This document shows positions 22,548 through 33,001 of a stretch of 64,000 nucleotides of DNA, in pieces. The stretch is from Lotus japonicus (taxonomy: Eukaryota; Streptophyta; Magnoliopsida; Fabales; Fabaceae): the NCBI RefSeq assembly GCF_012489685.1, contig NC_080044.1, forward strand, positions 50,158,964-50,222,963. The letters are read 5' to 3'. Both the position numbers and the translations under genes were made by a program. Each line of letters opens with the position of its first letter. Position 1 is the first letter of the stretch. Below the pieces are notes generated by a model. That model saw only the letters and a program-made list of their open reading frames with translations. It had not been told where the DNA came from and searched no databases.

Positions 22548-24651
22548 TGTAACGCCCCGATTTCTCGAGTGTTACACAGTAACTAATAACCAATTTTCGT
22601 AAAGAGTTTTCGTCGATTCACTTATTAATCTTCAGTTAATGACAAACCTTTCATTTTACGAAAACTCTTGAAACATAACCTTTCCAAAAACACGCGGAAG
22701 TAACCAACATCGTAAAACTTTTTAAATAACCAACTGTAAAGAGTACGAATCAAAGGCCTGAATGAAAATAAAGAGTACATCAAAACTTGTTCATTCGAAT
22801 TTAAGCAATAAAATTGTTCGATACCAACACTTCGGAAACTCTCAACCCCAACAGAAAACAAAAGACTCTCAACCCAAGGTACCATCGTTCTCATGGTCCA
22901 TAGTCCTCACCAGACCTATGTCCAATTATTCACATTTACTTGCAAGCGAGTTTATTACACTTTTCTCTTTGTTAAGTCTCTAAAATCAATCCTAGAGTCT
23001 TATCATACTCTTTATACAACAACCTTCACAACACAACATTCACGGGTTACAAGGGAATTACGGCTAGGTGAGCGACCCTTGAACCATTAACTCAGAAAAT
23101 AAATATAATCCACGTAAAGGAACGCAAGAACATTCACTCATGCATAATATATCATCGCAACTTCAACATATTGACAGCAGAAACAACTTTCACAAAAATA
23201 GAGCCACAGAATGCATCTTTCAACCAAAAATCACGTATGATACCTTTCTAGAAAGCTATTTTAAATATCTACAACTCTCTAGTTACACACTTGTTCATTT
23301 GAGTCCCAGAATTAGGTGATATTATGCCTTAAAGCTAACTGTCCGGAACAGGAAGACAGCAGGTGTGACAGTTACTAAACATGACCCCCAGATCACATTA
23401 CTAAACCAAAAATTATGATTTTTATATGTCTGGAAAGATATTTCGAAAATCTACAACTTTCATTTTAATCACTTTTTCATTTGATGACCATAAACAGGTA
23501 AAAAGGGGCTCTCAAGTCCGCTGTCCAGTACAGGAAACTGGCAGCGAAACTCCCATGGCTCTATGGTTTTCAAAAATAATTTTCCTTCCTTCCCCTTTGA
23601 TCATGGCAATCTTGGTACAGCCCCAACAACCCAAATATCTACTCAAAATTTCAGAACCAAACATTTAGCAAGGATCATGTTATAACAAGTGTAAAATAGC
23701 ACAAAACTTAACAAATACCATGGCAACTCGCATAAAATCATAGATTCAGATCATAAACAACGTTTGAGGATCATATTCATGGCTTTTCAAGAGAAAAATT
23801 CCAGCAAGCAAGCATGTACAGGAAATCATGCAAAAACAGTCCAAAACTCAAGTTGTTTCTCATGGCAATTCATGGCATATTCCCTAAAGAACCTACCCAT
23901 TCCTAGAACCAGCCCTTACCTTTGTCCTTAGGCTTGAAGAAAAGATGAAAGTGAAGAGCAAGGTTCTGGTTTCTCTCCTCTTCTCCCACGCGTGACCTTC
24001 CTCTCTCCCTCTCGCTCGCGAACTCCTTCTCCCTCTTGTGCGAACACGTCGACGGTGGTGGGGCTTGGGACGGTGACGGCTAGGGTGCAAGGGGAAAGTT
24101 TCTCTCACTCTTTCTCCTCTGTTTTACGTGTTTCAGAAGTGCACCAGGTTTCTTTCTTCAGAATAGTGTGAAAAGAAACCCTTTCCCTCCCAAGACCCTT
24201 CATAGCCTGCGTCCCCTCTCTTGGGCTAGGGTTTGTTTTCTTTCAAGCCCAACCCAAGTCAAAACCCTTGACCCCATCACTTAAGAACTTACTCAGAACT
24301 GAAACTAATCAAAAACCTCAGTTCTTTTTAGTAATATCACGATCACACTCGGAATTGAAAGGAAACACATCAATTAAATCCGCTGGTACTGTACAGCCAG
24401 GACCATCGTCACTAAACCGATGATATCTCGAGCTACAGAGGTCGGAATGACCTGATTCCACTTCGAGAATTTTCTAGACTTAAAGGGCTACAACTCTCAT
24501 GAAGGAAGTTTTCCCAAATGAAGTCGTTAAGACCCTCTAAAAATTCGCACAAGTTGACAGTTCTAATCTGCCAGCTATCAAACATTAACTAAAACTTCAA
24601 TTTTATTCGAACTTCCATAAAATTGTTCCAAATTGAACTTAGGGCCTTACA
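22548..24651 (-). repeat. Element D 3' LTR (2,104 bp, internal 470-bp deletion)
   Basis: Collinear with the 5' LTR except that the segment equivalent to 28004-28474 is missing, joining at CAA/CAAGG near 22876. The section 23912-24651 is nearly identical to the G LTR at 41073-41814. Confidence 0.92.
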
Positions 24652-24667
24652 ATACCACCCCCCTTAA
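24652..24667 (-). promoter_or_regulatory. Polypurine tract of element D
   Basis: Coding strand TTTTAAGGGGGGTGGTAT next to the LTR start. The same sequence is found in G at 41815. Confidence 0.8.
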
Positions 24668-24687
24668 AATAGTTTCGCCCTCGAAAC

Positions 24688-26370
24688 TTAAGGGTTTACA
24701 AATAAATCGGGGTGTGACTCCCGCATCTTATCTTCTAACTCCCAGGTCGCGTCGCCAGTCTCTTGGTTCCACACGACCTTCACTAAAGGTACCTCCTTGT
24801 TTCTTAAGCGCTTTACACTTCGATCGACGATCTTGATGGGTGGCATCACCATCGTTAGATCATCCTTCAGCTGTATATCGTCTGGCGTAATCACATGCGA
24901 ATCATCTGCCATGTACTTCCGCAACTGTGACACATGAAGAACGTCATGGATGTTGGATAGAAAAGGCGGCAACTCAATCCTATACGCCACTGGCCCAACT
25001 CGTTCTGTTATCTGGTACGGTCCAATGAATTTTGGAGTAAGCTTCTTAGACTTGATCGCCCTTCCGACACCTGTCATCGGGGTAACCCGTAAGAAGACAT
25101 GATCTCCAGCTTGGAATTCCAGCTCTTTCCTTCGATTGTCAGCGTAACTCTTCTGACGACTCTGCGAGATCCTCATCTTTTCTTGAATTCGCTTTACTTC
25201 TTCGGTGGTTTGCTGAACCAGCTCGGGTCCAATCACTAAGTTCTCCCCATCTTGATGCCAGCACAAAGGCGTCCGACACCTCCGACCATACAAAGCTTCA
25301 TAAGGTGCCATCCCGATGCTCGCATGAAAGCTGTTGTTGTAGGTGAACTCAATCAGCGGCAACAACTCATCCCAGCTTCCTTTATTATCTAGCACACAAG
25401 CTCTTAGCAAATCCTCCAAGGAGTGAATAGTCCTTTCAATTTGCCCATCCGTCTGTGGGTGATAAGCGGAACTCAATCTCAGCTTGGTTCCCAAAGCTTG
25501 TTGCAAAGCCCCCCAGAAACGTGAGGTAAACCTCGGGTCTCTGTCCGACACAATGCTAGACGGTACACCATGCAGACGAACAATCTCCGCGATGTAGATT
25601 TCTGCTAGTCTCTCCACCTTGTAGTTCAGATTGATCGGCACGAAGTGAGCGGTCTTCGTCAGTCGATCAACCACTACCCAAATTGCATCAAATCTTCTTC
25701 GTGTTAGGGGTAACGCCGTCACGAAGTCCATAGAGATGCTATCCCATTTCCACTCCGGAACATCCAACGACTGTAGTTTTCCTGCTGGCTTCTGATGTTC
25801 CACCTTAGCCTTCTGACAAGTCAAGCATGTCGACACATACTCAGCTACTTGTTTCTTCATTCCAGGCCACCAGAAATGAACCTTCAGGTCTTGATACATC
25901 TTGTTCATCCCCGGGTGAATGCTCAACCTGCTCTTGTGACCTTCATCCAAGATTAATCTTCGCATAGCTGCGTCATTGGGTACACAAACCCGTCCCTTGC
26001 AACGCAGTATGTTATCGTTTCCGATAGCGAACTCCGGTGCCTTCCCTTGAGTAACTAGTTTGCGCCACTCAAGTAATCCTTCATCAGTCTCTTGCTTCGA
26101 TTTGATCTCATCCAAGAGCCCACTCGACACCGTCACCATCCCGAAACTAAGTTTCCCGGGAGCTATCTTCACATCCAAACTCAGATCTCGGAACGCCTCC
26201 AATAATTCTAACTCCTTGACCATCAACGAGGATACATGTATAGCCTTCCGGCTGAGAGCGTCGGCTACGACATTGCTTTTCCCCGAGTGGTACTGTAGAG
26301 TGAACTCATAGTCCTGAAGGAATTCCATCCACCTCCGCTGCCTCATGTTCAGATCCTTCTGATCAAATAA
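24688..26370 (-). pseudogene. Element D pol, second part: RNase H end and integrase
   Basis: Open to the stop at 24688, but separated from RT by an 11-bp deletion at about 26370 relative to G. It contains the end of RNase H ([28 protein letters not shown]), the integrase zinc site ([13 protein letters not shown] and CLTCQKAK), the DDE residues ([18 protein letters not shown], and Glu in [12 protein letters not shown]), the GPY/F module ([19 protein letters not shown]) and a short chromodomain-like tail ([18 protein letters not shown]). The integrase itself looks intact; only the junction with RNase H is broken. Confidence 0.88.
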
Positions 26371-27427
26371 TCTTATGATCGCTATAGATCGTGAACGTAC
26401 TGCCATAGAGATAGTGTCTCCAAATCTTGAGAGCATAAACTATGGCAGCCAACTCCAAATCATGCGTAGGATAATTCTTCTCATGAATCTTCAGCTGTCG
26501 CGAGGCATAAGCAATCACTTTCTTCTCCTGCATCATTACACAACCCAACCCATTGTGTGAAGCGTCACAATAAACGTCATATGGTTCTCCTTCCTTGGGT
26601 AAAGCTAGTATCGGTGCAGTAGTCAGTCGCTTCTTCATTTCCTGGAAACTCTCTTCACATTTCTCCGTCCATGCAAAAGGTTGGTTCTTCTTTGTCAACT
26701 GAGTCAACGGCGAAGTCAACTTTGCATAATCTTTGACGAATCGTCTATAGTAGCCAGCAAGCCCAACAAAGCTTCTGATGTCGCTTGCTGTCTTTGGTTG
26801 CTCCCATGACAGAATCGTCTCGATCTTGCTAGGGTCAATGGCCACACCCTGACTTGATATGACATGACCTAGGAACTTCACCTCTTCCATCCAGAATTCA
26901 CACTTTGAGCCATTAGCATATAGCTCCTTCTCCCGCAATACTCCTAGCACTTGACGCAAATGCTCTTCGTGTTCTTCTTTACTCTTCGAGTAAATCAAAA
27001 TATCGTCAATGAACACCACCACGAACTTGTCCAGGAATGGCCTGAACACTCTGTTCATGTAGTCCATAAATACTGCGGGTGCATTTGTAACTCCAAATGG
27101 CATCACGAGATACTCATAATGCCCATAACGAGTTCTGAATGCGGTTTTCTGTATGTCAGCCTCCTTGACACGGATTTGGTGATATCCTGACTTCAGATCT
27201 ATCTTCGAGAAAACAACAGCACCTCGAAGTTGATCCATCAAATCATCTATCTGAGGCATCGGATAACGATTCTTCACGGTCACTTTGTTGAGTTGTCGGT
27301 AGTCCACACATAGTCTGGACCTTCCATCCTTCTGCTTCACCAACAGCACTGGTGCACACAAACGCACACAGGCGTACACCTTGGGCGCAAAAGGGATTCC
27401 AAAGCCCACTCTTCCTTCGATTGACAT
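26371..27427 (-). pseudogene. Element D pol, first part: reverse transcriptase and RNase H
   Basis: Starts abruptly inside RT: normal gypsy RT sequence is recognisable only from about [11 protein letters not shown], preceded by unrelated residues. It contains [37 protein letters not shown], the catalytic [12 protein letters not shown], and RNase H with [26 protein letters not shown] and IYSDHK. It then runs out of frame because of the 11-bp deletion. Protease and gag are missing upstream, so even with the frame corrected this could not make capsids. Confidence 0.88.
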
Positions 27428-27661
27428 TCCATCAATCGATCTCAGAGTTCAAACATCTTAATATAATCAAACACTTAGTCTCAAGTATCACGACAATGAT
27501 ACTAACTACAGACAATCTCACAGCCAAGCAAACATCTTAGCAAACAAGTCTACCCAATCTCACCGTGAAGCTTTGAAAACATCTTTATCAAAAACAAAAA
27601 CATCAACGAGTTCGGAAACTCGTAAGCCCAAAACCCTTAGTGCTCTGGTTTCTCAACCGGA
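27428..27661. other. Element D leader between PBS and truncated pol
   Basis: About 230 bp without an ORF. In a complete gypsy element gag and protease would lie after such a leader, so this marks the place of a deletion of perhaps 2 kb. Confidence 0.6.
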
Positions 27662-27673
27662 GCTCTGATACCA
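27662..27673 (-). promoter_or_regulatory. Primer binding site of element D (initiator Met-tRNA)
   Basis: The coding strand reads TGGTATCAGAGC, complementary to the 3' end of plant initiator Met-tRNA, 3 nt from the LTR end. Confidence 0.9.
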
Positions 27674-27676
27674 CAA

Positions 27677-30251
27677 TGTAACGCCCCGATTTCTCGAGTG
27701 TTACACAGTAACTAATTAACCAATTTTCGTAAAGAGTTTTCGTCGATTCACTTATTAATCTTCAGTTAATGACAAACCTTTCATTTTACGAAAACTCTTG
27801 AAACATAACCTTTCCAAAAACACGCGGAAGTAACCAACATCGTAAAACTTTTTAAATAACCAACTGTAAAGAGTACGAATCAAAGGCCTGAATGAAAATA
27901 AAGAGTACATCAAAACTTGTTCATTCGAATTTAAGCAATAAAATTGTTCGATACCAACACTTCGGAAACTCTCAACCCCAACAGAAAACAAAAGACTCTC
28001 AACCCAAACCCTATTCCTTAGCCTCTTCCTCTTCCTCTGAAGTGTAGTCGTCCTCCGGTATTGGCACGTCACGTAGCATCAACTCCCAAGAATGAGTCAT
28101 CGCCATTATCTTCACGACCATCTACCCCCCCAAATAAACACATAGCAAACAAGCAGGGTCAGGTCCAACAAAAAGAATGATAATGACAAAATCAACAACA
28201 ACATATATAATATAAGTACATTATATGTCTTTTATGGGAAAGAGTCAGTTACTAACGGAATCTCACTTCACACAACCCACCAAAACTTCCATGGCCATAA
28301 TCACGATCATCCGCAGATGAACAAATCTCGGAGGGGACTCACCGTACAACCCTCAATCATGTGGGGGGACTCACCGTCCGCCAGACTCACCGTCCGTCCA
28401 CAGAATCACAAGGCGACCGCAGTCAGCCAATCACGTGGGGACTCACCGTACAACCCACAAAACACCCTCGCGTGCAAGGTACCATCGTTCTCATGGTCCA
28501 TAGTCCTCACCAGACCTATGTCCAATTATTCACATTTACTTGCAAGCGAGTTTATTACACTTTTCTCTTTGTTAAGTCTCTAAAATCAATCCTAGAGTCT
28601 TATCATACTCTTTATACAACAACCTTCACAACACAACATTCACGGGTTACAAGGGAATTACGGCTAGGTGAGCGACCCTTGAACCATTAACTCAGAAAAT
28701 AAATATAATCCACGTAAAGGAACGCAAGAACATTCACTCATGCATAATATATCATCGCAACTTCAACATATTGACAGCAGAAACAACTTTCACAAAAATA
28801 GAGCCACAGAATGCATCTTTCAACCAAAAATCACGTATGATACCTTTCTAGAAAGCTATTTTAAATATCTACAACTCTCTAGTTACACACTTGTTCATTT
28901 GAGTCCCAGAATTAGGTGATATTAGGCCTTAAAGCTAACTGTCCGGAACAGGAAGACAGCAGGTGTGACAGTTACTAAACATGACCCCCAGATCACATTA
29001 CTAAACCAAAAATTATGATTTTTATATGTCTGGAAAGATATTTCGAAAATCTACAACTTTCATTTTAATCACTTTTTCATTTGATGACCATAAACAGGTA
29101 AAAAGGGGCTCTGAAGTCCGCTGTCCAGTACAGGAAACTGGCAGCGAAACTCCCATGGCTCTATGGTTTTCAAAAATAATTTTCCTTCCTTCCCCTTTGA
29201 TCATGGCAATCTTGGTACAGCCCCAACAACCCAAATATCTACTCAAAATTTCAGAACCAAACATTTAGCAAGGATCATGTTATAACAAGTGTAAAATAGC
29301 ACAAAACTTAACAAATACCATGGCAACTCGCATAAAATCATAGATTCAGATCATAAACAACGTTTGAGGATCATATTCATGGCTTTTCAAGAGAAAAATT
29401 CCAGCAAGCAAGCATGTACAGGAAATCATGCAAAAACAGTCCAAAACTCAAGTTGTTTCTCATGGCAATTCATGGCATATTCCCTAAAGAACCTACCCAT
29501 TCCTAGAACCAGCCCTTACCTTTGTCCTTAGGCTTGAAGAAAAGATGAAAGTGAAGAGCAAGGTTCTGGTTTCTCTCCTCTTCTCCCACGCGTGACCTTC
29601 CTCTCTCCCTCTCGCTCGCGAACTCCTTCTCCCTCTTGTGCGAACACGTCGACGGTGGTGGGGCTTGGGACGGTGACGGCTAGGGTGCAAGGGGAAAGTT
29701 TCTCTCACTCTTTCTCCTCTGTTTTACGTGTTTCAGAAGTGCACCAGGTTTCTTTCTTCAGAATAGTGTGAAAAGAAACCCTTTCCCTCCCAAGACCCTT
29801 CATAGCCTGCGTCCCCTCTCTTGGGCTAGGGTTTGTTTTCTTTCAAGCCCAACCCAAGTCAAAACCCTTGACCCCATCACTTAAGAACTTACTCAGAACT
29901 GAAACTAATCAAAAACCTCAGTCCTTTTTAGTAATATCACGATCACACTCGGAATTGAAAGGAAACACATCAATTAAATCCGCTGGTACTGTACAGCCAG
30001 GACCATCGTCACTAAACCGATGATATCTCGAGCTACAGAGGTCGGAATGACCTGATTCCACTTCGAGAATTTTCTAGACTTAAAGGGCTACAACTCTCAT
30101 GAAGGAAGTTTTCCCAAATGAAGTCGTTAAGACCCTCTAAAAATTCGCACAAGTTGACAGTTCTAATCTGCCAGCTATCAAACATTAACTAAAACTTCAA
30201 TTTTATTCGAACTTCCATAAAATTGTTCCAAATTGAACTTAGGGCCTTACA
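27677..30251 (-). repeat. Element D 5' LTR (complete, 2,575 bp)
   Basis: TGTAACGCCCCG...GGGCCTTACA on the plus strand. It retains the segment (about 28004-28474) lost from the 3' LTR, including a short LTR ORF and GACTCACCGT-type short repeats at about 28330-28450. Confidence 0.93.
28011..28121 (-). other. Short LTR-embedded ORF in element D 5' LTR (36 aa)
   Basis: MVVKIM start directly after GGGGGGTAG on the minus strand, with an acidic end (EDDYTSEEEEEAKE). Its position and start context match the 134-aa ORF of G (ATG at 39835 after GGGTAG, starting MVLTS). It may be a shortened version of that ORF. Coding status is uncertain. Confidence 0.35.
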
Positions 30252-30256
30252 ACTTT

Positions 30257-30996
30257 CCTTTTCCCTTGTTGTCTTGGGAGCTCGACCTCATCGGTCCCCC
30301 AATTCCTGCTCTATTCATCCTTCTATTTTTCATCAGCTCCACCTCCGTGGCTTTCTCAACCAACGACTGGAATCGCATGATTCCCAGCGGCCTCACTGAG
30401 TCCTCAATATCAGGCCTCAGTCCATTTACAAAGCGCTTGCACATGTAGCGCTCATTCACATGATCATGAAAGAATTGAAAATGCTTCGCCAAAGATTCCA
30501 GCTTGGAAGCATACTCAGGTACGGTCATGCTCCCTTGACCCAGGGTCAGAAATTGTGCCTCCCGCTCGTCTCGAGCGCTAGTTGGAAAGTACTTCTCTAG
30601 AAACGCAGTACGAAAGGAGTTCCAATTCACCCCTTCGTGGTTAGCCCTCATAATTCCTCTGGTACCCTTCCACCAGTACTCAGCGTCGCCCAGCAGCAGA
30701 TAAGTTGCCAGGCCCACCTTAGCCCCTTCAGCAGTCTGCAGTACTTCGAAAATCTTCTCAATTCCTTGGATCCACAAATCCGCATTGTCCGGGTCAGTCC
30801 CACCCGTGAACTTGGGTGGATCCTGCCTTCTGAAATCATTCAGTCCTCTGTTCTGGTCCAGGGCTACTTCTCTCTGAAGCCGGTGTAGCTCGCGTGTATC
30901 CTCAGTAGCACGCCTATGAGCATTGTCATTCGTCTGTACAGTCATTGCTTGGACCAAAGTGGCCACCATCTCAGCAAGTTGGTTAGAGTTCACCAT
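30257..30996 (-). CDS. Element C Gag, N-terminal part (retrotransposon gag domain)
   Basis: Starts MVNSNQLAEMV at 30996. It contains the Ty3/gypsy gag core: FRRQDPPKFTGGTDP, WIQGIEKIFEV, ATYLLLGDAEYWW, FLEKYFP, QGSMTVPEYASKLESLAKH and MCKRFVNGLRPDIED, followed by a basic MNRAGIGGPMRS linker. D interrupts it after NKGKGK; the zinc-knuckle part continues at 22547 in the same frame. The two parts together would be about 377 residues. Gag packages RNA and forms the virus-like particle. It is the only protein C could make, and only before D arrived. Confidence 0.85.
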
Positions 30997-31196
30997 GTTC
31001 TGTTAAGTTAAGCAAACAGTTAGTACTCATCATAAGATAGCATTTCCATAACTATACAATATGATTAAGCAATAACTTCAATCAATTTTTAAGCGAAAAA
31101 TCGCTTGCAGACAATCAATTTTTTTTACTCTTTGCAGAGTCACACAACCTAGCACAGAAGACCTATTCCCCAACAACTCCCGAAAGACTCGACCGT
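30997..31196. other. Element C leader
   Basis: About 200 bp between PBS and gag ATG with no ORF. The stretch next to the PBS (about 31100-31196) closely matches the F leader at 62560-62654, showing that C and F share the leader as well as the filler. Confidence 0.6.
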
Positions 31197-31208
31197 GCTC
31201 TGATACCA
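31197..31208 (-). promoter_or_regulatory. Primer binding site of element C (initiator Met-tRNA)
   Basis: Coding strand TGGTATCAGAGC, 3 nt from the LTR end at 31212. Confidence 0.9.
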
Positions 31209-31736
31209 CAATGTAACACCCCGATTTCGGTGGCGTCACTTTAGTAACCAAAATAAACTTAATGCGGAAAAACGTGAATATATTTTTTTTTTGATAATAA
31301 CTAAGACAAGACTGAATTAAATAAAACCCAACAATAACAATAATCAGAACTAATATACAATATATAAACAGCCCCCGCTGTAGTAGTAACCTCGTCACGA
31401 GTAAACCTCCAGTGACGGAAAGAAAAGTGTAACGCCCGAAGGCAAAAGGTACAATCCACAAGAAAGGTCAAGTGTCCGCAACACCATCCCTCAAAACTGA
31501 GAATAAGCTGGCCCATCGGCCTGAAGCAAGACCTCCTAAGTCCAACCAACTCTCTGTGATTCTCGTAAAGAACCACACAAAAGCTATAGGCGGGAAACTA
31601 CCCTGTCCCCAAAGAAAACAAATGATGTTCAGAGCTAAGACTCTACTCCTACACTAATCCCATCTCGAGGAGCTCACACCAGCACTAAAACCTACATGCT
31701 AGCATGATCGTCGCCCGAATCTGAATCCGGAACGAC

Positions 31737-32171
31737 CTAGTCTACTAACCCTATCCGTCCTCCCCTCGCAACCGCAGTGCGCTCCGATGCTGGACTCACG
31801 GGCTTAGGGCCCGAACCCTGATCATCGATGATCGCAACGGTGGGTGCACTAGACCCTGCCGAAGGCACTCCCACTGGAATCTCCTCTGAGGGATCCTCCT
31901 CGTCTGAAGACAATGGTGGTGGTGGTGGTCCTCCAAGTCCTGGTCCACAGTGAACGCCCGGTGGCAAGTTGAAGCTGATAGAGCATCGCCTCAACACTCC
32001 TGACCTCAGAAGTCCTCCGCTATCCACGTGATCCTCCATGATGCGCCCCGAATACGTCGCTCGATGGCTCGCGGGGTCAACCACCCACGACCCGGGGTCG
32101 TCCTGATCGATCATCTCATACCTAATCCCCCCCGAAGGGTGGACCATGGTGTACCAATCCGCAATATTCAT
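31737..32171 (-). CDS. LTR-embedded ORF of element C (144 aa, unknown)
   Basis: An open frame within the LTR, in the sense of the element, from MNIADWYTM (ATG at 32171, right after TTTTGTCAG) to GRIGLVD. The middle is Pro/Gly-rich (GGPPPPPLSS) followed by an acidic SSDEEDPSEEIP. The G LTR ORF has VELDPSEEVV at a comparable place, and D has a short acidic version, so related ORFs may sit in the LTRs of several families. In the 5' LTR it would be in the transcribed leader upstream of gag if transcription starts in the U3/R region. No known domain is recognised; it may be non-coding. Confidence 0.4.
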   Translation of the reverse strand: MNIADWYTMVHPSGGIRYEMIDQDDPGSWVVDPASHRATYSGRIMEDHVDSGGLLRSGVLRRCSISFNLPPGVHCGPGLGGPPPPPLSSDEEDPSEEIPVGVPSAGSSAPTVAIIDDQGSGPKPVSPASERTAVARGGRIGLVD

Positions 32172-32923
32172 CTGACAAAAGGCGTTGTCCGCCAAAACAC
32201 ACACAGAAGACGCGAGGGTCAACTCTAAAGAACTATGTAGATAATAAACCCAATAGGTACAAATAATAGATAGCCACTTAGGCTTATAACTAGAGATATC
32301 ATTCCTAGGGTTGCATGTTCCACAAAATCATAACGACAATAATAACAATTAGCATGTTCCAAGTAAGTTTATCAAATAGCAACCACACTCATCAACTAAG
32401 TCAGTATGCATGTTGCGTGACATGTATACAGGTTAACCCAGTCAACCAATATGCAATCCGGAACGGATGGACATCAACGGATCAGCCCTTCACCAGCCAC
32501 GGTGGTGCCATTTCGGCCCGCGTGCCTCTTACTCCAACAACAATGGTAGTCAGATCAGCCGTAACCCGTAGGTCTGCCATTTCGGTCTGCTACAAGAGAC
32601 GTCTACAGACGCTCTATCACGGAAATCCGGGTCTTATGACCATTTTGGAATCCGACGAGGTCCAGAGTACGTCCTGTGTTAATACCCCATTAATGTTGCA
32701 TGAATGCAGGATGATTAGTCAACCAATGTCTCCGATCTCTCTCGACACGTCGCCACGTGTTCTAGGTAAATTAAAGTTTCTAAAAGCTTACCCTAAGGTA
32801 AAGTCGATTCTGCGACAAAAGACACACTTCACAACACACATCGCTGCTCCAACAGCACAAGAGTATCACATACTCGGGAACTAACGGTTCCCCGGACTTA
32901 TCCCCAGGATAGCCCAACAACAT

Positions 32924-33001
32924 CGCTGCTCCAACAGCACGACAACAAACGCTGCTCCAACAGCACAACAACAAACGCTGCTCCAACAGCACAACAACAA
33001 C
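32924..33001. repeat. 26-bp tandem repeat in element C 5' LTR, three units
   Basis: Same array as at 18645 in the paired LTR. Confidence 0.85.

Larger units (their letters stand above)
22548..30251 (-). mobile_element. Element D: Ty3/gypsy chromovirus-like element lacking gag and protease
   Basis: Target duplication ACTTT at 22543-22547 and 30252-30256, in the gag of C. LTRs 22548-24651 (2,104 bp, with a 470-bp deletion) and 27677-30251 (2,575 bp); PBS 27662-27673; PPT at 24652. The internal region is only about 3 kb and encodes RT, RNase H and integrase; gag, protease and the start of RT are absent. Apart from the deletion the LTRs differ at about three positions by eye, so it is very young. 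The integrase end ([16 protein letters not shown] and a chromodomain-like [15 protein letters not shown] tail) suggests the Del/Tekay side of the chromoviruses; the lineage is inferred. Confidence 0.88.

Noticed and set aside
23893..24108. Arg-rich 71-aa minus-strand ORF in the D LTRs and G LTR
   Set aside because: It lies in the tract that is almost identical between D and G because of recent exchange, so conservation is no evidence of coding. Low-complexity, with no supporting start context.
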